Source of the DNA: Thermoplasmatota archaeon
GTDB lineage: Archaea; Thermoplasmatota; JAKEGO01
Length of the DNA: 64,000 bases
Direction: 5' to 3'
NCBI GenBank assembly: GCA_028279595.1
Contig: JANQNK010000019.1
Location: 33,965-97,964, forward strand
Position numbers and translations under genes: made by a program. The notes beneath the pieces are model-generated. The model searched no databases. It saw only the letters and a program-made list of their open reading frames with translations, and was not told the DNA's origin. Positions 28,380-37,360 of the stretch are shown here, piece after piece (position 1 is the stretch's first letter; each line of letters starts with the position of its first letter).

Positions 28380-28790
28380 ATGAAACTGGCGTTCGTCATA
28401 TCCGAGTTCAACTATGACGTCACGATGATGATGCTGGAGCGGGCGAGGGAGCACGCTACGTTCCTGGGAGCCGAGGTCAGCCACGAGGTGACCGTTCCCG
28501 GGGTCTTCGACATGCCCCTGGCCATCAAGGCGCTCCTGGAAAGGAACGACGTCGATGCCGTCGTGACCCTGGGCGCTGTCATCGAGGGAGAGACCGAGCA
28601 CGATGATATCGTGATCGGCCATGCCTCGCGCAAGATCGCCGATCTGGCTACACAGTTCGGGAAACCAGTGACCCTCGGGATCACCGGACCCGGAATGAGC
28701 AGGCTCCAGGCGGAGGCGAGGATCGAACGCGCAAAAACGGCCGTCGAGGGCGCCGTCAAGATGCTCAAGAGGCTCGACAGCATCGAGTGA
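28380..28790 (+). CDS. ribH: 6,7-dimethyl-8-ribityllumazine synthase
   Basis: 136 aa, compact as in other archaea. Condenses 5-amino-6-ribitylaminouracil with the butanone phosphate made by RibB. Motifs: SEFNYDVTMMMLERA (substrate loop), VPGVFDMPLAIKALL, VVTLGAVIEGETEHDD with the catalytic His, and PVTLGITGPGMSRLQAEAR. A GAGGTGATGAG ribosome-binding site precedes the ATG. Last gene of the rib operon. Confidence 0.95.
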   Translation: MKLAFVISEFNYDVTMMMLERAREHATFLGAEVSHEVTVPGVFDMPLAIKALLERNDVDAVVTLGAVIEGETEHDDIVIGHASRKIADLATQFGKPVTLGITGPGMSRLQAEARIERAKTAVEGAVKMLKRLDSIE

Positions 28791-28867
28791 GCATATCTGT
28801 AGATCCATATCCGGCAGCGAAGCTGCCATGTTTTGAATGAGATCGTTCTGGACCCAAGGGACCTAGC

Positions 28868-29527
28868 CTAATGCCCGGTATCCAGGTCGCCGGCGAAGAT
28901 GACCTCGACCTTCTCAATGTCCCATAGGCGGTCGAGACGCTCGTGGATCTCCTCGTTGATGTTCTCCGCGAACGGGTGGTCGGCGTCGAGGCCGACGGTG
29001 ACCGTTATCTCTCCATCCTTGACTCCGACACCGGTCACGAGGTTCATCTTTACGATGTCCAGACCGGTTATCGGGTTCATCACATGGGTGAGCCTCGAAA
29101 GGACCACCTCGGACGTCGTCTCGATGAGTTCCTCTGGCGGTATGAGCCCGTGCGTCTCCTCGTAGGTCCTGATCGCCTCGCGAAGCGTCTCGACGGCCAG
29201 CACCGAGCAGTGCGCCTTCACCGATGGCAATCCGCCGAGCTCGTCCGAGGCCGACTTCCAGTCTATCTCCTTCGCCTCGTCGAGGGTCTTCCCCTTGGCC
29301 ATCTCCGTGATTATGGAACCGGTCGCGATGTTCGAGGCGCAACCGTACGACTCGAAGGAGATGTCCTCGATGACCAGAGTGTCCGGGTCGACCTTCAGAT
29401 AGAGGGTCACCATGTCACCGCACGCTGGACTCCCTTCGGTAGCCTTCGCGTCGGCCTCGTCCAGGCAGCCCACGTTCTGGGGGTTCTTGAAGTGCTCCAT
29501 CAGCTTGTCTGTATACTTCAGGACCAT
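28868..29527 (-). CDS. IscU-type Fe-S scaffold fused to a DUF59 (MIP18/SufT-like) domain
   Basis: 219 aa from the ATG at 29527, set by a TATA box (29549-29557) just upstream. Residues 1-125 are IscU-like with all three cluster-binding Cys: GSPACGDM, ESYGCASN and KAHCSVLAVETL. Residues about 135-215 match the DUF59/MIP18 fold (SRLTHVMNPITGLDIVKMNLV, then EITVTVGLDA and ERLDRLWDIEKVEVIF). The Cys that often follows the core strand in DUF59 proteins is replaced (ADHPF). I infer that one chain joins Fe-S scaffolding with a carrier/targeting module. No IscS or SufBC in the window. Confidence 0.85.
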   Translation of the reverse strand: MVLKYTDKLMEHFKNPQNVGCLDEADAKATEGSPACGDMVTLYLKVDPDTLVIEDISFESYGCASNIATGSIITEMAKGKTLDEAKEIDWKSASDELGGLPSVKAHCSVLAVETLREAIRTYEETHGLIPPEELIETTSEVVLSRLTHVMNPITGLDIVKMNLVTGVGVKDGEITVTVGLDADHPFAENINEEIHERLDRLWDIEKVEVIFAGDLDTGH

Positions 29528-29548
29528 GGGCGTCGATTCCCAGACCCC

Positions 29549-29557
29549 TTTATTAAT
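29549..29557 (-). promoter_or_regulatory. TATA box of the IscU-DUF59 gene
   Basis: ATTAATAAA on the minus strand, 22-30 bases before the ATG at 29527. It predicts a leaderless mRNA and rejects the longer frame. Confidence 0.6.
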
Positions 29558-29637
29558 GTTGGTCCTATAAAGTTGACAAGACGTTATGTCCAGAGCCTGC
29601 GCTGTACTTAGGATACTAGTTTCGGTGGACCATGCGA

Positions 29638-30957
29638 TCATTCTACGAATACGATGGTCGAATCGGTGCTGGCGTACAGCCCTGAGCCGTCGTCGTCTGG
29701 ATCGGCGATGGACACATACACGATGAAGTCGCTTCCGCGGTCCTCGTATTCGTAATCATTGTCCGCGTTCTCGCCGTAGTCAAAACGCTCGTTATCGCTC
29801 TCCTGCTCCGGGAAGGTCCAGACTATATCGGCATCGTCCTTGTCGGTGCTGGTGTCGATGTCGCCCTTGTTCTCGTCCATGTAGTGGACCTCGAAATAGA
29901 CGGTGTCCTCACCCGCGAAGGGCGGGTTCGCCGTCTGGTTTGGTCCAGCGTCCACGAGTGGTCTCGCGTTGTAGTATGTCTCCGGCAGTTCGATGTCGAC
30001 CTCGTGGATGTCAGAGGATTCGATGACGGGATTGTGTATTGTGGCCTCGACGGTGAAGTTCCCTGGACTGTTGTAGTCGAGCTGGAACGGGTAATAGTAA
30101 CCCCGGAAGACGTTGTCCTGCCATATCCACTCGAGGATGTCCACACCCGTATCGCTATCGAGGAGGGTCGTGCCATCGTACAGTCTGATGTCGATCATCG
30201 TCCCCGGGAGTATGTCCGAGACCGGTTCTTCCTCCTCTCCGAAGATTAGTGTTCCAAAGACGCCGTATTCAGGCACCTCTGTGTCGGTGTAGTCCCATTT
30301 TCCATAGTCCACGGTCCATCGGGCCTCGACATTGGAGAGCTCACCGGTGAATGCGAGTGCGTTGCAGAAGTAATACGTCGTCGCGCTCTTCCCTTCCGCG
30401 GTCACTACGACCTTGTAGGAGCCCGGTTCGTCCAGGAACTCATCGTACGGGATGACCTTGGAACCTTGATCGTTGCTCATGGATATCGAGCCGCGGTAGG
30501 TGGTCTCGGACGTATCCTCGTATGTGATCTTGATGTTGGCGGACCCGCTGAAGCTGGAGTCGCCCAGGCTTTCTGTGACGACGAAGACCTCGAGGCCGAC
30601 GTCGGTGGCGTTCCAGGCGGTCTCCTGGGCGTTGATGCGTACCGCATCGACGCCGCTCTCGCCGTACATGAAGTATATCATGGACGCGGCGATGAGTACC
30701 ACGACGATACCGACCACGAAAAGGAGCATGAAGAGCTTCGATCCCATTATCTTGCCGATGAAACCCGTCTTCTCAGCAGGGGGTGGAGCAGCCGGTGCCT
30801 CGACGGGCGCCTCCGCAGGTGCTTCCGCGGGAGCCTCTGCCGCTGGCGGGGCCTCCTGGACGGGGGCTGCAGCCTCCTCCTCTCCGGCTATGCTTATGGC
30901 TGGCTCTTGCTGTGTCTCAGAACCGGGCATCGATGGCCCGCCGATAGGGACCTCCAT
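29638..30957 (-). CDS. Membrane-anchored extracellular protein with Pro/Ala/Glu-rich cytosolic N-terminus
   Basis: 439 aa from the ATG at 30957 with an AAGGTGGT ribosome-binding site. Residues 1-65 are cytosolic and repeat EAPAEAP-like units. A helix at about 75-97 (LFMLLFVVGIVVVLIAASMIYFM) anchors the protein. The outer part (about 100-439) is acidic and beta-rich, with an Ig/PKD-like C-terminal domain (VDAGPNQTANPPFAGEDTVYFEV). Same layout as the 756-aa protein at 49141-51411. It starts 13 nt after the 302-aa gene upstream, so likely one operon. Function unknown. Confidence 0.75.
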   Translation of the reverse strand: MEVPIGGPSMPGSETQQEPAISIAGEEEAAAPVQEAPPAAEAPAEAPAEAPVEAPAAPPPAEKTGFIGKIMGSKLFMLLFVVGIVVVLIAASMIYFMYGESGVDAVRINAQETAWNATDVGLEVFVVTESLGDSSFSGSANIKITYEDTSETTYRGSISMSNDQGSKVIPYDEFLDEPGSYKVVVTAEGKSATTYYFCNALAFTGELSNVEARWTVDYGKWDYTDTEVPEYGVFGTLIFGEEEEPVSDILPGTMIDIRLYDGTTLLDSDTGVDILEWIWQDNVFRGYYYPFQLDYNSPGNFTVEATIHNPVIESSDIHEVDIELPETYYNARPLVDAGPNQTANPPFAGEDTVYFEVHYMDENKGDIDTSTDKDDADIVWTFPEQESDNERFDYGENADNDYEYEDRGSDFIVYVSIADPDDDGSGLYASTDSTIVFVE

Positions 30958-30970
30958 GGGACCACCTTCG

Positions 30971-31879
30971 TCAGAGATCCTCCATACGCCGATTGCTGAA
31001 TACCAGCATGGCAACGGCAATGCCAGATACCATGATCAGCGGATCGTAGGCTGGCAGGTAGACACCCTTCTGTCTCACGTAAAGCGAGTACATCATGAAG
31101 ACCTCGGCGTCCGGGTTGGAGAGCCTGCTCTTGTCGGAGTAGACCTTGACGTTTACTGGGGAGACCTTGTTCTTCCAGAGTGTCCAGTCCTGCGGGCTGG
31201 TCAGCTGGATCTTGAACGGGCGAACGCCCTTCTCCTCGATGGTCTGCTTCGGGACCGTCGGTATGGTCCATCCCTCGTCTGAAAGTGACTTCTGGTTGGT
31301 GATCTCGATGACGAAATCGTCCTCGTCGTTCCCCATGTTCCATATCTTCATGCTGAACGTCAGGTCGTCGCCCGGGTTGATCTCGGTGAGCGGGTTGTCC
31401 GACTCGAGGATCAGCTTGAAGTACTGGTCGATGAACACGATCATGGATGTCGAGTCGACGTCACCGACGAGACCCTCAGCACCGGTCCACGATCCACCGA
31501 CCACGACATTCTGCGAGACCTTGTGACTGGTCCCGGGTGGTGCGCGAACGGTGATGGAGAACGGTTTCGAGCTCGTTCCCGCGGGGAAGGTCATACTTGA
31601 CGGGGTAATTGCAGCGCCCCATCCACCTGCAGAGATGGTCAGGGCGACCGTGACCTGCGTCTGGCTTCCCGAATCGCATGAGATTGTCCCTGTATTCTTG
31701 ACGATGCCATTGCCGGAACCGCCAGGAGTGACGTCAGCATTCTTGCTGGAATCGTCGAATGCCGCGGACACCACCGGTATGATGGTACCCTGTCCTTCCG
31801 CTTCCTGTGGGATCGCGATTATCGCAACGGCGGCCACGAGGACAACGAGCATGAGCGCAATGCAGATTCTTCTCATCAA
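30971..31879 (-). CDS. Secreted protein with CARDB-like domain and C-terminal membrane helix
   Basis: 302 aa. Signal peptide MMRRICIALMLVVLVAAVAII with cleavage near AEGQ. Two beta-sandwich domains follow; the second carries WNMGNDEDDFVIEI, the same turn as the repeats of the 2744-aa protein. The tail is LPAYDPLIMVSGIAVAMLVF followed by NRR. It resembles the end of the 1130-aa protein at 43800 (LPVYAPLLLAMV, then RRR). Promoter TATA near 31914-31923, ribosome-binding site GAGGTGTGA. Confidence 0.78.
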   Translation of the reverse strand: MMRRICIALMLVVLVAAVAIIAIPQEAEGQGTIIPVVSAAFDDSSKNADVTPGGSGNGIVKNTGTISCDSGSQTQVTVALTISAGGWGAAITPSSMTFPAGTSSKPFSITVRAPPGTSHKVSQNVVVGGSWTGAEGLVGDVDSTSMIVFIDQYFKLILESDNPLTEINPGDDLTFSMKIWNMGNDEDDFVIEITNQKSLSDEGWTIPTVPKQTIEEKGVRPFKIQLTSPQDWTLWKNKVSPVNVKVYSDKSRLSNPDAEVFMMYSLYVRQKGVYLPAYDPLIMVSGIAVAMLVFSNRRMEDL

Positions 31880-31913
31880 TCACACCTCTCTAATCAGCCC
31901 TAAATCCTGAACA

Positions 31914-31923
31914 GTATAAATCC
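31914..31923 (-). promoter_or_regulatory. TATA box of the 302-aa/439-aa envelope operon
   Basis: GATTTATACT on the minus strand, giving a leader of about 10-15 nt with a GAGGTGTGA ribosome-binding site before the ATG at 31879. Confidence 0.55.
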
Positions 31924-32109
31924 TTTTTGCTCATGTTTTGACGGTCGACCGACCTGTCCGAGCCCCCGGATCGATACATGCCAGCCACCCTAACCAGGAA
32001 GCCCTATATAACCTTATTCGGACATCCGTCGATTTGGGTCCCCTAGGGGAGGTCCGACCATCGAAAAAGTTAAATCGGGGTAGCGAATGTTTGCGGCGAG
32101 GGAAGCAAA

Positions 32110-32301
32110 ATGGCGTACAACATCGAGATCAACGGAGACGAATGCATCAGCTGCGGTGTCTGCGAGGCCACCTGCCCCGAGGTGTTCAAGATGGATGACA
32201 GCGGAAAGTCCATACCGCTCCAGCCCATCCTGGAGGACCTCGGCTGCGCTCAGGAAGCTGCGGACAGTTGCCCCACCCAGTGCATCATAATCACTGAGTG
32301 A
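32110..32301 (+). CDS. [4Fe-4S] ferredoxin
   Basis: 63 aa. One cluster motif CISCGVCEATCP plus a distant CPTQC gives four Cys ligands. A further Cys (DLGC, about residue 43) may form the disulfide seen in single-cluster archaeal ferredoxins such as that of Pyrococcus. A likely electron acceptor for PorGDAB and similar enzymes. TATA-like GTTAAATC near 32068-32076, ribosome-binding site GAGGGAAG. It sits 19 nt before eno. Confidence 0.9.
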   Translation: MAYNIEINGDECISCGVCEATCPEVFKMDDSGKSIPLQPILEDLGCAQEAADSCPTQCIIITE

Positions 32302-32320
32302 TCCCAACGGGATGCTCTGA

Positions 32321-33565
32321 ATGAGCGACGTTCGTCGCATCAGCGCACGCTGGATACTCGATTCCAGAGGCAACCCTACCGTCGAGGTCGACATTTCGAC
32401 CGATGACGGGATTTTCGTGGGTGTGGTCCCGTCGGGAGCATCCACAGGGTCCAAGGAGGCCCTCGAACTGCGCGACGGAGGCAGCGCCTTCCACGGCCGC
32501 GGGGTGTCCAAGGCCATCGACAACATCAAGGATGTCATAGCTCCGCGTATACTCGGGATGGACTGCACGGACCAACGTTCCGTAGATGATGCGCTCCTCG
32601 AACTGGACCCTTCCCCCATGAAGGATGGATTGGGGGCCAACGCCCTCCTTGCCGTGTCCCTCGCCTCCGCCCGGGCCGGAGCCGCTTCGAAGGGCATACC
32701 GCTTTACGAACACCTGCATCCTGGACCCCACAGGATGCCCGTTCCCTTCATGAACGTCATCAACGGAGGTGCGCACGCCGGCAACGACCTGGACATTCAG
32801 GAATACATGCTTGCACCCACAGGGTTCGATACTTACAGCGAGGCCGTCCAGGCCGGCTCCGAGGTCTATCACGCCCTCAAGACCATGCTCAAGGAGACCT
32901 ACGGGAAGGACGCCATCAACGTCGGCGACGAAGGCGGTTTCGCTCCGCCGATCTCGCAACCGGAGTGCCCGCTCGAACTCGTCCTCGAAGCCGCCGAGGA
33001 GATGGGCTATGGTGGAAAGATATCCCTCGCTATCGACGCAGCAGCGAGCGAGTTCGCTGACGGGGAGGACTACATCATCGCGGGCAAGCGGAAGAGCTCC
33101 GGCGACATGATAGACCTTTACAAGGAGCTCACCGGGACGTTCCCCCTCATTTCCCTCGAGGACCCGTTCTCCGAGGACGACTGGGACGCATTCATCTCGC
33201 TGACGGCGGAACTCGGTTCGAAGGTCCGGATCATCGGCGATGACATCTTCGTGTCGAATCCAAGGATACTGAAGGAGGGCATCGAAAGGAAGGCCGCGAA
33301 CGCCGTCCTCCTGAAGGTGAACCAGATCGGAACGGTCACAGAGGCGCTCGACGCCGTGGACATGGCCTACGGTTCAGACTTCGGGGTCATGGTATCGCAC
33401 AGGTCCGGCGAGACCAGCGACGACTTCATCGGCGACCTGGCCGTTTCCATCGGCTCCGGCATGATCAAGTCCGGCGCCCCAGCGCGGGGCGAGAGGACAT
33501 CGAAGTACAACCGGATGCTCCGCATCGAGGAGGTCGGAGGGATCCCGTACGGTCTTCGAGAGTGA
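32321..33565 (+). CDS. eno: Enolase
   Basis: 414 aa. Interconverts 2-phosphoglycerate and phosphoenolpyruvate. Signatures: ARWILDSRGNPTVEVD, VPSGASTGSKEALELRD, NVINGGAHAGNDLDIQE, SLEDPFSEDD, KVNQIGTVTEA (catalytic Lys) and VSHRSGETSDDFI. Metal ligands Asp, Glu and Asp are all present. Probably co-transcribed with the ferredoxin. Confidence 0.97.
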   Translation: MSDVRRISARWILDSRGNPTVEVDISTDDGIFVGVVPSGASTGSKEALELRDGGSAFHGRGVSKAIDNIKDVIAPRILGMDCTDQRSVDDALLELDPSPMKDGLGANALLAVSLASARAGAASKGIPLYEHLHPGPHRMPVPFMNVINGGAHAGNDLDIQEYMLAPTGFDTYSEAVQAGSEVYHALKTMLKETYGKDAINVGDEGGFAPPISQPECPLELVLEAAEEMGYGGKISLAIDAAASEFADGEDYIIAGKRKSSGDMIDLYKELTGTFPLISLEDPFSEDDWDAFISLTAELGSKVRIIGDDIFVSNPRILKEGIERKAANAVLLKVNQIGTVTEALDAVDMAYGSDFGVMVSHRSGETSDDFIGDLAVSIGSGMIKSGAPARGERTSKYNRMLRIEEVGGIPYGLRE

Positions 33566-33621
33566 AGATATCTCACCGAAATCGATGTTTGCCAGACAAT
33601 GAGAAGCCGTTACGGGTAAAA

Positions 33622-33630
33622 TTATATAAT
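33622..33630 (+). promoter_or_regulatory. TATA box of the second RND exporter
   Basis: TTATATAAT, 29-37 bases before the ATG at 33659. The start is leaderless or nearly so. Confidence 0.65.
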
Positions 33631-33658
33631 CGAACATATTCGAGAATACTAGATAGAT

Positions 33659-36388
33659 ATGAGACAGTTCAACGTGTTCGGTGCACTTGTCGTGGGCTTC
33701 GTAAAGGTCACGACGAAGAGCCCGATCTTCACTATTCTACTGATCTCGGCCATAACATTCATGCTGGCCATGCAGGCGGCGAGGATGAACGAGCAGATCT
33801 CGTCCGACCTCGACATCTACCTCCCGCAGGGAAGGGAGGAGAGCAGGATAATGAAGGAGATCGCCAAGGAGTGGGCGACGAACGTCGAGATCATCTTCAT
33901 CGAGACCGACAATGCGTTCTATCCGGAGATCTACAACACGAAGGAATACAATATCACTGCCAAACGCGTTCTCGACGAGATATCGTTCGTGGAAGGGGAC
34001 GAGTTCTGGGGCGGACTCAACTGGGACCGAACTGACAGAGGAAAGAAGGACGACATCGCATACTCGTTGAGCATCTCCATCATGATAAAGGAAATAAATT
34101 CAACGGGCCCGAGGATGGCGAACGTCCTCGAGGAGCAGATGGCGGACGAGGTCGCCGACCTCCTCGGCGTCGACGCGGTGAATATAACCCACGCGGATGA
34201 CGAGCAGCTCAAGAACGGAGGCCATTACTCCATCCCTGACGATCAGCAGCAGATAGACCAGATAATCTCTCAGATCCCGAAGAACGTCCTCGATTCGTTC
34301 GTGGCGGACACCACGGATGATGGGATCTGGGACACAGCGTTCATCATGTTCGGCGTCGTCGACGACGTGGAGGACGAGGAGCTCCTGGACCGGGTCGACA
34401 GCATGATAGACGCGAGGCCCACCCGTTACACGAAGATGTCCCACACGGGGATCATCCCGATCATGATCGAGGTCACCGACGAGGCCATGGAACAGATCAT
34501 GATGACAATGCCCTTCGCACTCCTTTTCACCATCGGCGTCATCATCTTCTTCCACAGGAGTACCAAGATCCTTCTGATAGCAGGTCTACCCCTGCTCTAC
34601 ACGCTCATCTGGACGTTCGGTATAATCGTCCTCATGGACGTCATGGTGTCGCCCATCATAGTGGCAGCTATACCCATGTTGATAGGACTCTCCGTCGACT
34701 ACGGGCTCCACCTTGCCAACCGTATCGCCGAATTCCAAAGGGAGGAGCACGAGGAGGTCCACAAGGCCATCTCCGACTCCCTTAGGACGACAGGGAAGGC
34801 CATTTTCCTGTCGGCAGCGACCACGATAATCGGATTCGCTGCGTTATTCACATCGGATCTTCAGCCCATAGCCATGATGGGTGTCGCTCTCGTCGTCGGC
34901 ATCACCAGCGCGTTCCTGCTGACGATAATCATGATCCCCAACCTGGTCATCCTGACGAAGTACAGGAAGAAACCCCTCGGGGGATGGAAGAAGTTCTCGA
35001 CATACCCCGTGAGGTTCCGTTGGCCAGTCGTCATCGCGGTGCTGCTCGTGACCATGATCTCGTGGACCCAGATCGAGACCATGACGGAGGTGTCCGGTGA
35101 AAGGCCCAAGGAAAGGGACACCGGTCTGGAGTCCATCACGACCATCAGGAAGTTCTCCAACCTCTGGTCCTCGGGGCAGTCGGCACTCCTGCTTATCGAG
35201 GGGGATTCGCCAGGCCAACTGAACAACACCCCGTTACTGGACAGTATAGAGAAATTGGAGAACGGTCAGTCCGACCAGCCCATAAGGGACCCCAATGATA
35301 ACGGGATCAATGACATCTATCTGAAGAACGATCCCGATGTTCGTGTCTCAGCACTAAGTATCGTTGACGTTTTCAAATCAGTCTCGTTGAACATCTCATG
35401 GCAGACCACCTCGGGCCTGATCAACGAATCCCTGATCCCCGAGCCTCTACAACCCATATGGGAGCAGATCTCCAGCATCATCGGCAACAATACCGACGAT
35501 TTCTACTGGTCGGTCACATACTGGGAGTTCATCCACTGGCTCCCCGAGGAGGGGGACTCGCGAGAACGCGCGATCCGCTACTTCTACAGATCGCTCACGG
35601 AGGAGCTCAGGGCGATGCTCATGAGCGAGAACTACGACAAGACCCTGATGATCGTCAACTTCCCATACCTCGGGGTGGGGATCTCGGAACAGATCATCGA
35701 TTCGATCAATGACAGGGTGAGCTACCACAACAGGAACAGCTTCAAACGGGGCCATTCCTCGAAGGCCACCGGGATCACGGCCCTCGTCATCATCGGGAAC
35801 CAGGCCGTGATGGAGAGCCAGATCGAGACGATACGGCTTTCATTGATCTTCGTCTTCATCGCACTAACGATAATCTTCTTCTCTCCGAGGGTGGCGGCAT
35901 TCACCATGGTGCCTATCCTCATCGTGGTAGCGTGGCAGCCGATAACCATGGCTTCCGTGGCATCCTTTACCGGAGGTGCCAGCTTGAACATGATGACTGC
36001 CATGATCGGTTCCATCATAATCGGAACGGGGATCGATTACGCCGTCCACATCTCCGAACGTATCAGGGAGGAGGGTGAGACGATCCAGGGCGTCATGAGG
36101 GCGACCGAGCACACCGGCCAGACCATCGCCGAGGCAACGTTCACCACGGTCGCGGGACTCTCCGGCGGACTGATGGTCACATGGTTCAGGGGTTTCTTCT
36201 TCATCGTCATCGCGCTGCTTCTCTATGCTATGTTCGCGGGACTGGTCCTTCTTCCAGCGGTCTATGCCATCTGGATCAAGCACCAGGAGAAGAAGTACCG
36301 CAGGTTCCTTGACCCAGGCGTCGACCCGAACGCGGTCGTCGAACCGATAGACGTCGAGGTTGTCGAGGCAGAGGTCCTAGAGTACTAG
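33659..36388 (+). CDS. RND/MMPL-family membrane exporter (paralogue)
   Basis: 909 aa. Same two-fold plan as the 953-aa protein at 6503-9364: helix 1 (FTILLISAITFMLAM), a large outer loop beginning DLDIYLPQGREESRIM, a helix block with GLSVDYGLHLANRIAEFQREE and KAIFLSAATTIIGFAAL, a second loop, and a final block with GTGIDYAVHISERIREEGET. It lacks the long charged N-terminus of its paralogue. Substrate unknown. Monocistronic; its 3-prime end overlaps the end of the converging radical SAM pseudogene by 4 bases. Confidence 0.9.
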   Translation: MRQFNVFGALVVGFVKVTTKSPIFTILLISAITFMLAMQAARMNEQISSDLDIYLPQGREESRIMKEIAKEWATNVEIIFIETDNAFYPEIYNTKEYNITAKRVLDEISFVEGDEFWGGLNWDRTDRGKKDDIAYSLSISIMIKEINSTGPRMANVLEEQMADEVADLLGVDAVNITHADDEQLKNGGHYSIPDDQQQIDQIISQIPKNVLDSFVADTTDDGIWDTAFIMFGVVDDVEDEELLDRVDSMIDARPTRYTKMSHTGIIPIMIEVTDEAMEQIMMTMPFALLFTIGVIIFFHRSTKILLIAGLPLLYTLIWTFGIIVLMDVMVSPIIVAAIPMLIGLSVDYGLHLANRIAEFQREEHEEVHKAISDSLRTTGKAIFLSAATTIIGFAALFTSDLQPIAMMGVALVVGITSAFLLTIIMIPNLVILTKYRKKPLGGWKKFSTYPVRFRWPVVIAVLLVTMISWTQIETMTEVSGERPKERDTGLESITTIRKFSNLWSSGQSALLLIEGDSPGQLNNTPLLDSIEKLENGQSDQPIRDPNDNGINDIYLKNDPDVRVSALSIVDVFKSVSLNISWQTTSGLINESLIPEPLQPIWEQISSIIGNNTDDFYWSVTYWEFIHWLPEEGDSRERAIRYFYRSLTEELRAMLMSENYDKTLMIVNFPYLGVGISEQIIDSINDRVSYHNRNSFKRGHSSKATGITALVIIGNQAVMESQIETIRLSLIFVFIALTIIFFSPRVAAFTMVPILIVVAWQPITMASVASFTGGASLNMMTAMIGSIIIGTGIDYAVHISERIREEGETIQGVMRATEHTGQTIAEATFTTVAGLSGGLMVTWFRGFFFIVIALLLYAMFAGLVLLPAVYAIWIKHQEKKYRRFLDPGVDPNAVVEPIDVEVVEAEVLEY

Positions 36389-37356
36389 GTCCACTTCTTC
36401 CAGGTGGTCTGCCATGTATTGCCAATTCTGAGGAACGGCCTCGCCGATTCCGCCACGCCGAGCATCCTCATCTCCCTCCACGACGACGGGGTATATTCGG
36501 ATGATACGATCCTGTCGGCGGTCATCGGTCCGATGCCGGGCACCTGCATCAGCTCCTCGGCGGTCGCCTCGAGAGGGTCGATCGGACCCGTGAGCTCCTC
36601 GTGGGCGACGATCAATTTCGGGTCCTTACGGAGCAGGTTGTCATCCTCACCGAAGGCGGCATCAAGCTTCCTCATCGTCCATCCGTAGATCCGCATAAGT
36701 GCGTCGGCCCTGTACAGCATGCCAGCCCTATGCGGGGATGGACCTTCCTTCGGCAGGTCCCTGTGGCCCACAGGTCTGTATGGAGAATAGTAGACTCGTC
36801 GGAGATCGAGGTTCCTGTACTCCCATTCGGCGGTCTTCAGCGCTTCCGAGTCCGTCTCGCCCAGCCCGACGATCATCTGCGTCGTCTGTCCGGAGCGCAG
36901 GGAATCGACGATGTCGCGTATCCAGAACTGACGGCCGATGATGTCGTTGCCCATGTCTTTGGTGCTGGCCAGGCTGGAGAGTCACTCGGAGCTGACGGTC
37001 TCGATGTTGATGCTCATCCTGTCCGCATAATGAGAGGCGACCTTCACGAGGTCGCGGGAGACCCCGGGAAGGACCTTGAAATGAAGGTAGTTGTTGAAAC
37101 CGCGCTCCCTGAGGAGGCGGGCGGTCCTCAACATGCCGAGTGTGACCTCGTCCGGGTCCTCGGTCACTCCGGAGGACAGGAAGATCCCCTTTTCCGGATC
37201 GGCGCGGAGCAGCGAGTCGGCAAGGCTTTCTGGGGTATGTTCGCATCCTTTCCCTCGAACGATACTGTACTTGCAATCATGAATGCACTTCGAATCGAAC
37301 ATGACCTTCCTGACGGAAAGGTTCGGAGCGTCCACCTCGACCGCCGAGATGTCCAC
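36385..37356 (-). pseudogene. Radical SAM/HhH protein (COG4277 type) broken by an in-frame TGA
   Basis: Two open segments in the same frame (37356-36982 and, after TGA at 36984-36982, codons continuing to 36385) together match the putative DNA-repair radical SAM family. They show GIFLSSGVTEDPD, YLHFKVLPGVS and YADRMSINIE before the stop, and LSSLASTKD, TTQMIVGLGETDSEA, YYSPYRPVGHRDL and a C-terminal helix-hairpin-helix ELMQVPGIGPMTADRIV after it. The TGA falls where relatives often have Arg or Lys, so a CGA to TGA change is plausible. The cluster motif reads CIHDCKYS, with Ser for the third Cys. Start GTG at 37356 with GGTGAG upstream. Either a dying gene, a strain variant or an assembly error. 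Confidence 0.75.
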
Positions 37357-37360
37357 CGTC

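Noticed and set aside
36982..36984. Selenocysteine or other recoding of the in-frame TGA
   Set aside because: The position is a variable, probably Arg/Lys site rather than a catalytic one, TGA is used as a normal stop by nearby genes, and no recoding element was recognised.
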